From: a virus
DNA length: 32,841 nucleotides
Direction: 5' to 3' (one strand)
Virus record (IMG/VR): IMGVR_UViG_3300042556_002188
Span: 1-32,841 of that record
Shown piece after piece: positions 29,444 through 32,841 of the stretch; position 1 is the stretch's first letter; every line of letters begins with the position of its first letter. Made by a program: the position numbers and the translations under genes. The notes beneath the pieces were generated by a model. It searched no databases and had not been told where the DNA came from. It saw nothing but the letters and a program-made list of their open reading frames with translations.

Positions 29444-30136
29444 ATGGCCTACGTGCAGCATGTCCTCTTGACCTCGGTGAGCGCAGGGGCGGGTACCGCG
29501 AGTGGGGCCATTACCGGCGTTGCTGCGGGTAACTCCCTGGCCGTCGCGGTCGTGCAGTATTCGGCGGCCACGAACCGGGTCTACAGCGCCACCACGTCCA
29601 ACTTCAGCGGCAGCGCCGACTTTTCCTCGGTGCGGCAGTACCTGCCGGGCCGTGGGGCTGCGGTGCTCGTGAAGCACAACGTGCTGGCCGGCAGCCACAC
29701 GATTACGGTCAACGCCGACGCAGGGACGACCCCGATGCATGTGTGGGTATTCGAGTTCAGCGAGTACGACGGCACCGGCGCGACGGTGTCCGCGGAACTG
29801 CTCGAAGCGGCAGCCACACTCAGCCACACGTCGGCCCCGGCTGGCGAGATCGACACGGCCCAGGCCTCCTTCGTGCTGGTGGCTGGGGCGCTGTCCAGCA
29901 CGGTCACGACCAGCGTGGCTGGGGCGACCTACGAAAAGGCGACGGCGGCCCCCAACAGTAACGCGTTCTGCCAGTACAAGGACGCCGCCAGCGCGCTGAC
30001 GGACGACGCGGGCGCATGGACGACGACGGGCACGGCCCGTATTGCCACGTCGATCATGGTGGCGTTCCCGCAGGGCGCAGGAGCAGGGCCGCCGAGCAGC
30101 ACGGGCGGCATTTCGATCGCGTGGTTCGGGCACTGA
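29444..30136 (+). CDS. beta-rich virion-like protein
   Basis: A 230-residue protein. MAYVQHVLLTSVSAGAGTAS, NSLAVAVVQYSAATNRVYSA, GAAVLVKHNVLAGSHTITVN and HVWVFEFSEYDGTGATVSAE outline a Ser/Ala/Thr-rich beta sandwich of about 200 residues, followed by a Gly/Pro/Ser linker (PQGAGAGPPSSTGG) and ISIAWFGH. Similar proteins occur at the end of tail gene clusters. No enzymatic motif is present; receptor-binding or decoration is inferred. Confidence 0.55.
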   Translation: MAYVQHVLLTSVSAGAGTASGAITGVAAGNSLAVAVVQYSAATNRVYSATTSNFSGSADFSSVRQYLPGRGAAVLVKHNVLAGSHTITVNADAGTTPMHVWVFEFSEYDGTGATVSAELLEAAATLSHTSAPAGEIDTAQASFVLVAGALSSTVTTSVAGATYEKATAAPNSNAFCQYKDAASALTDDAGAWTTTGTARIATSIMVAFPQGAGAGPPSSTGGISIAWFGH

Positions 30137-30143
30137 GCGCGCC

Positions 30144-31247
30144 ATGGCCCATCCGCCGCTGGACCCCAGTTTGTGGCAGGAGGCGCTAGACATCCTCGAC
30201 GCGTGCGCTGGCAACGTCACGCGGGCAGCCGATCAGCTGGGCTTGCCACGAGGCACGTATCAAGCGCGGCTACATCGCGCACAGCTCTGGAAGATGGAGG
30301 GCGGGCAGGTGCCGGAGCGGCCCAGCCCCGCCCCCGCCGAGGAAGCAAGCGACGCCTATAGCGCCTATGGGGCCGCATGGGCCGTGTGGGAGCGGCGACT
30401 GGACATCGCCAAATCCCGGTACCGCGGCCCTGCCAAGCGGCAGCCCGACCCGGAGCGGCAGCGAGTGCTCGTGCTGCCCGACATTCACGCCCCGCATCAT
30501 CACGCGCAGATGCTGGCCGATGTCATCGAGGCCAACCGCAAGGCTGACATCTGCGTGGTGATGGGCGACGTGTCCGATAGCTACGCTCTGAGCCGCTACG
30601 ACAAGACGCACCGCGCGCCCATTGACGACGAGATTGCCGCTGTCGTGGCCATCCTTGAAACGCTCAGCGCCACGTTCCCGCAGGTGAAGATCATCCGCGG
30701 CAACCATGACGCGCGGCTCGAGCGGCAGCTGGTGGCCAGGCTCAACGACCTAGAGTTCGTGCAGGCCATCAAGTGGATGACTGGCGGCACGCTCGACTTC
30801 GTGCAGGCGGCAGCGAAGCGGTTTCCCAACGTCGAGGTCTGCGGCGTGCGAGCCAGCGACGGGCAGTATGCCGACTGGATGATGGTGCTTGGTGATGTTG
30901 TCTGCCTGCATGCCGAGAAGTACAGCCGGGTGCCGGGCAGCGCGCTCCGGTCTATTCATGAATGGCTGTACGACAACGAGCAGATGCTGCGGCTGCCGCC
31001 CGACTGGCGCGTGGTCATCCAAGCGCACACGCACCAGCTCGGCCTGTTCCCGTATGGCAGCCACCGCATGCTGGTCGAGTGCGGCTGCTTGTGCCTGACG
31101 CCGGGCTATGCCGTCTCGCCGCGCGTGGGCGGGCGGCCCCAGCGGCGCGGCTATGTCACGTTCGATCTAGTGGCCGGCAAGTGTGACGTGAACAGCCTGC
31201 GCCTGCACTGGCTCGACGGATTGGAGCGATACGCCGATGCCGGCTAA
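30144..31247 (+). CDS. HTH plus calcineurin-like metallophosphoesterase
   Basis: A 367-residue protein from ATG 30144. Residues ~12-45 contain a Fis-type helix-turn-helix (AGNVTRAADQLGLPRGTYQA). After a Pro/Ala-rich linker, residues ~105-310 show the metallophosphoesterase metal ligands in order: LPDIHAPHH (Asp 113, His 115), GDVSD (Asp 142), GNHD (Asn 187, His 188), His 256 in VVCLHAEKY and QAHTH (His 295, His 297). The catalytic set looks complete. DNA-targeted phosphodiesterase or nuclease activity is plausible because of the HTH; substrate unknown. The stop lies just inside the next gene. Confidence 0.85.
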   Translation: MAHPPLDPSLWQEALDILDACAGNVTRAADQLGLPRGTYQARLHRAQLWKMEGGQVPERPSPAPAEEASDAYSAYGAAWAVWERRLDIAKSRYRGPAKRQPDPERQRVLVLPDIHAPHHHAQMLADVIEANRKADICVVMGDVSDSYALSRYDKTHRAPIDDEIAAVVAILETLSATFPQVKIIRGNHDARLERQLVARLNDLEFVQAIKWMTGGTLDFVQAAAKRFPNVEVCGVRASDGQYADWMMVLGDVVCLHAEKYSRVPGSALRSIHEWLYDNEQMLRLPPDWRVVIQAHTHQLGLFPYGSHRMLVECGCLCLTPGYAVSPRVGGRPQRRGYVTFDLVAGKCDVNSLRLHWLDGLERYADAG

Positions 31248-31587
31248 GGCGCGCCCCGTCGAGGAGATGCTGGCCGAGCTGGAAGAACAACTGGCCGTCA
31301 CGCGCGTCGTGGAAGCGCGACTGCGCGGCGACGAGCCGGACGAGCAGCTGCACGGGCTGTGCGACTACGGGCGGCATGCGGTGTACATCGACCCAGCCCC
31401 ATCCATCATCCACACGCTGCTTCACGAACTCTGTCACGCCCGGTGGCCGTCATGGTCTGAGCGGCGAGTGGAGCGGGAGAGTACGCGCGTGTTCGTGGCC
31501 ATGGATGCCAAGACGGTCACGCGCTGGTTCCGCACCTACCAGAAGGCCAAGCGACTGGCGCGGCGGCCCGTCAACGCGAGCGACTAA
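31237..31587 (+). CDS. small HExxH metallopeptidase-like protein
   Basis: A 116-residue protein with an ATG start overlapping the upstream gene. Residues ~1-30 are a charged helix. The key motif is IIHTLLHELCHARWPSWSE: HELCH (residues 63-67) fits HExxH, with acidic residues (Glu 78-82 area) available as the third ligand. The segment GRHAVYIDPAPSIIHTLLHE resembles minimal gluzincin-type domains (SprT/ImmA-like) in phages. Substrate and activity are unknown; a role in cleaving a host regulator is speculative. Confidence 0.65.
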   Translation: MPAKARPVEEMLAELEEQLAVTRVVEARLRGDEPDEQLHGLCDYGRHAVYIDPAPSIIHTLLHELCHARWPSWSERRVERESTRVFVAMDAKTVTRWFRTYQKAKRLARRPVNASD

Positions 31588-31778
31588 TGCAGAGCAGAGC
31601 CAGCAGCGCGGCTGAAGCGGTAATCAACGTGCTGGTCGGCCTTGGCGTGTCCTACCTGCTCACGCTGTGGCTGACCGGGGCCACGCTGGCGCAGGCGGCG
31701 CACTGGTCGGCGTGGTTCACCGTGGCCAGCCTGCTGCGGTCGTATGCGCTGCGGCGGTTGTTTGCGAGGTGGCACTGA
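31587..31778 (+). CDS. small two-helix membrane protein, DUF7220-like
   Basis: A 63-residue protein whose ATG overlaps the previous stop by one base. SRASSAAEAVINVLVGLGVS with YLLTLWL forms the first membrane segment and AHWSAWFTVASLLRSYALRR the second, ending in RLFARWH. The S-x-E-x-x-N-x-x-G-x-x-x-S-Y start and S-x-x-R-S-Y-x-L-R-R-x-F end are typical of a widespread small phage membrane protein family. Function is unknown. Confidence 0.7.
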   Translation: MQSRASSAAEAVINVLVGLGVSYLLTLWLTGATLAQAAHWSAWFTVASLLRSYALRRLFARWH

Positions 31779-32209
31779 TGGATGCGGCAGCCAGGAAGCA
31801 GCGGCCTCTTTGGCGCGGCGTGGCCGCCTACTTTCCGCTAGCCCTGCTCGAAGTGGCCCACTGCAGCTACGTCGGCAACGAGCAGCATTCGCCAGGCCAG
31901 CCGATGCGCTGGGACAAGAGCAAGAGCACCGATGAAGCCGACGCGCTGCTGCGGCACCTGCTGGACCGGGCACGCGGCGAGGTGTACGACAGCGACGGCG
32001 TGCGGACACTCGCCAAGGTGGCGTGGCGTGCGCTGGCGCTGCTTGAGCGCGAACTGGAGGCGGAAGATGCGGCTACCCCTGCTGCTGGCCCTGTCCCTGC
32101 TGGCCCTGACGCCCAGCCGCACCGGCCCGACGCTGACGGTGTTGCCCTCGGTGGGGCTGGCTCCGCTGGCGATCCGCGTGACGGGCAGCACGCCGCTGAC
32201 GCCGGCTGA
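31778..32209 (+). CDS. MazZ/DUF5664-like dATP/dGTP diphosphohydrolase
   Basis: A 143-residue protein starting at an ATG overlapping the upstream stop. Residues ~8-95 match the DUF5664 pattern: RPLWRGVAAYFPLALLEVAH, SYVGNEQHSPGQPMRWDKSK, STDEADALLRHLLDRARG and the closing VRTLAKVAWRALALLERELE. Family members are annotated as dATP/dGTP diphosphohydrolases that hydrolyse purine dNTPs and, in some phages, serve 2-aminoadenine DNA synthesis. After residue ~95 a low-complexity Ala/Pro/Asp/Gly tail of ~48 residues overlaps the next gene in another frame, so the tail may be a by-product of a lost stop codon. Confidence 0.75.
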   Translation: MDAAARKQRPLWRGVAAYFPLALLEVAHCSYVGNEQHSPGQPMRWDKSKSTDEADALLRHLLDRARGEVYDSDGVRTLAKVAWRALALLERELEAEDAATPAAGPVPAGPDAQPHRPDADGVALGGAGSAGDPRDGQHAADAG

Positions 32210-32411
32210 CCGGCTGATTGAGATCGTGGCCGTGCTCGACGGCGATCCGGCCGTGGTCACGCACCGGACGCAGCACGACGTGGAGGCGGGCCGTGCCATG
32301 CAAACGGTGTCGGCGCACTGGACGCTGGAGGCAGGCACGTATGTGCTAGTGCTGTGTGTGACGGGGCAGGCCAAGGGGCGGTGTGTCGAGCGGCCCGTAG
32401 TGGCCCGGTAG
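32067..32411 (+). CDS. small secreted Ig/PKD-like protein
   Basis: A 114-residue protein beginning at ATG 32067, 143 bases inside the preceding gene. Residues 1-18 (MRLPLLLALSLLALTPSR) form a signal peptide. The mature part has TLTVLPSVGLAPLAIRVTGS and DRLIEIVAVLDGDPAVVTHR, then LEAGTYVLVLCVTGQAKGRC, in the style of PKD or Ig-like domains with two Cys able to form a disulfide. Export is likely. It is the last + strand gene before the terminator. Confidence 0.6.
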   Translation: MRLPLLLALSLLALTPSRTGPTLTVLPSVGLAPLAIRVTGSTPLTPADRLIEIVAVLDGDPAVVTHRTQHDVEAGRAMQTVSAHWTLEAGTYVLVLCVTGQAKGRCVERPVVAR

Positions 32412-32423
32412 GCGGTACCGTGC

Positions 32424-32449
32424 AAATCGGAAGCGCGCCTTCCGATTTT
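32424..32449 (+). terminator. rho-independent terminator, probably bidirectional
   Basis: AAATCGGAAG (32424-32433) and CTTCCGATTT (32439-32448) form a perfect 10-bp stem with a five-base loop CGCGC, ending TTTT on the + strand and AAA-flanked on the other. It lies 12 bases after the last + strand stop and faces the oncoming integrase gene, so it can end both transcripts. Confidence 0.85.
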
Positions 32450-32514
32450 CATGGATGCGTTCGGCTACCTGTCAGTCGGCCTGTCGGCTAGGTGCAAGCC
32501 GGGGGCCGTAACGC

Positions 32515-32531
32515 TGCACGTAATCGGCTGC
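32515..32531 (+). repeat. 17-bp direct repeat, left arm copy
   Basis: TGCACGTAATCGGCTGC, identical to 32722-32738, lying 95 bases left of the tRNA-like core. Likely an integrase arm-type binding site, inferred from position. Confidence 0.8.
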
Positions 32532-32538
32532 GGCCCCA

Positions 32539-32565
32539 TGAGGAATACTGAGGAATTCTGAGGGG
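32539..32565 (+). repeat. 10-bp-period tandem repeat
   Basis: TGAGGAATAC, TGAGGAATTC and the partial TGAGGGG lie in tandem with exactly one helical turn per unit. Such phasing is typical of cooperative binding sites, for example for an excisionase. The protein that binds is unknown. Confidence 0.7.
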
Positions 32566-32626
32566 CTGGAGTTCCGGCCCCATGGTAGCCGTGAGGCCGG
32601 AATGGGCCATTTCTGCCCGGATTCAT

Positions 32627-32676
32627 TGGTACGCCCGGCAGGGCTTGAACCTGCGACCCCCGGCTTAGAAGGCCGG
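32627..32676 (-). tRNA. tRNA-Arg(UCU) 3' half, attachment-site core (not a functional tRNA)
   Basis: On the - strand this reads anticodon stem CCGGC, loop CTTCTAA with anticodon TCT (32667-32669), stem GCCGG, variable GGGTC, T-arm GCAGG-TTCAAGC-CCTGC, acceptor strand CGGGCGT, discriminator A and CCA. The 5' half (D-arm and ACGCCCG acceptor strand) is absent: the sequence beyond 32676 is unrelated. Phages that integrate into tRNA genes carry exactly such a 3' segment to restore the host tRNA. Confidence 0.88.
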
Positions 32677-32721
32677 GGTATGTGCCAGAAACGCTAGGAA
32701 AAACACAGGGGCCGCAACTTG

Positions 32722-32738
32722 TGCACGTAATCGGCTGC
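32722..32738 (+). repeat. 17-bp direct repeat, right arm copy
   Basis: Second copy of TGCACGTAATCGGCTGC (first at 32515), 46 bases right of the tRNA-like core and touching the integrase stop codon. It is probably an integrase arm site. Confidence 0.8.
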
Positions 32739-32841
32739 TACCGCCGCGCCCTGTCCATGGCCGCAATGGCCGCCGCCGCCCGTGCCTGCGCCGCGCCGAG
32801 CGTGTACCGGCTGGTGGTGGACAGGGACGCATGGCCCAGCA
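32738..32841 (-). CDS. int: tyrosine recombinase integrase, C-terminal part only
   Basis: The frame enters from the right window edge on the - strand and stops at TAG (32740-32738). The visible 33-34 residues contain LGHASLSTTSRYT: the LGH box and the catalytic Tyr of the tyrosine recombinase (lambda integrase) family, followed by an Ala/Arg-rich tail ending IAAMDRARR. The enzyme recombines attP with the host tRNA-Arg gene. Its 3' end adjoins the attachment site, as is common for tRNA-targeting phages. Confidence 0.88.
   Translation of the reverse strand, partial: LGHASLSTTSRYTLGAAQARAAAAIAAMDRARR

Larger units (their letters stand above)
32450..32737. other. attP-like non-coding region
   Basis: No gene is seen here. 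The stretch holds a 17-bp direct repeat at both sides of the tRNA-like core, a 10-bp-period tandem repeat, inverted GGCCCCAT/ATGGGCC elements (32573-32608) and the tRNA-Arg 3' half. This is the expected make-up of a tyrosine-recombinase attachment site: core plus arm-type integrase and excisionase sites. Phage sequence lies on both sides, so it looks like attP of an unintegrated or circularly permuted genome. Confidence 0.7.

Noticed and set aside
22346-30136. Diversity-generating retroelement acting on the adhesion genes
   Set aside because: No reverse transcriptase gene and no adenine-variable template repeat were found in the window.
31778-32209. Evidence for a 2-aminoadenine (Z) genome
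   Set aside because: DUF5664-like proteins occur widely; no PurZ-like or matching polymerase gene is in the window, so the claim is not supported here.
32627-32700. Complete tRNA-Arg gene
   Set aside because: The D-arm and the 5' acceptor strand (ACGCCCG expected) are missing; sequence beyond 32676 does not fold with the 3' half.

Overview
The window is an almost complete late region of a temperate, tailed, siphovirus-type phage of high-GC DNA, genomically HK97/lambda-like. Nearly every gene lies on the + strand. Most adjacent genes overlap by ATGA or GTGA, or are separated by a few bases, as expected for one long translationally coupled late operon. No host gene is present. High GC, several Sec-type signal peptides on small phage proteins and a CCA-encoding tRNA-Arg target suggest a high-GC bacterium, possibly Gram-negative, but the host cannot be named from this sequence.

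Layout. 1-1489: a 5'-truncated HNH endonuclease and small genes, two of which share a Cys-rich C-terminal module. 1490-1636: a non-coding, AT-richer stretch with a repeated 12-base motif before the terminase, a plausible cos/pac region. 1637-3815: P27-type small terminase and large terminase. 3812-5998: an unusual insert between terminase and portal, holding a methyltransferase-glycosyltransferase fusion, a 29-residue membrane peptide, two small genes that begin with the same 42 bases, and a membrane protein. 6023-12001: portal, HK97 prohead protease, major capsid, likely decoration protein, connector, head closure, HK97-gp10-like neck protein, tail terminator and tail tube. 12005-17998: a small tail-region gene, tail assembly chaperones with a lambda-like -1 frameshift site (G GGA AAC), a 1100-residue tape measure and a baseplate-hub-like protein. 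18001-22226: a tail-fibre-like protein with an N-terminal hydrophobic segment, small membrane or secreted proteins, a SleB-like endolysin and a holin-like protein. 22346-30136: a block of likely receptor-binding or adhesion proteins (LamG-like lectin, lectin plus SGNH esterase embedded in Ala/Thr repeats, double Calx-beta protein), interrupted by a mobile HNH endonuclease gene that carries its own divergent copy of the 3' end of its neighbour. 30144-32411: accessory enzymes (HTH plus metallophosphoesterase, HExxH peptidase, MazZ/DUF5664-like dATP/dGTP diphosphohydrolase) and small membrane or secreted proteins. 32412-32841: a perfect-stem terminator, then an attP-like region with the 3' half of tRNA-Arg(UCU), direct repeats, and the C-terminus of a tyrosine integrase on the - strand.

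The genes work together as packaging, capsid maturation, neck and tail assembly, host recognition with possible enzymatic trimming of surface polysaccharide, and lysis. The points most worth a second look are the HNH gene with its swapped 3' end, the methyltransferase-glycosyltransferase fusion in the packaging/head operon, the lectin-esterase cassette inside a repeat array, and the small genes that share identical ends.
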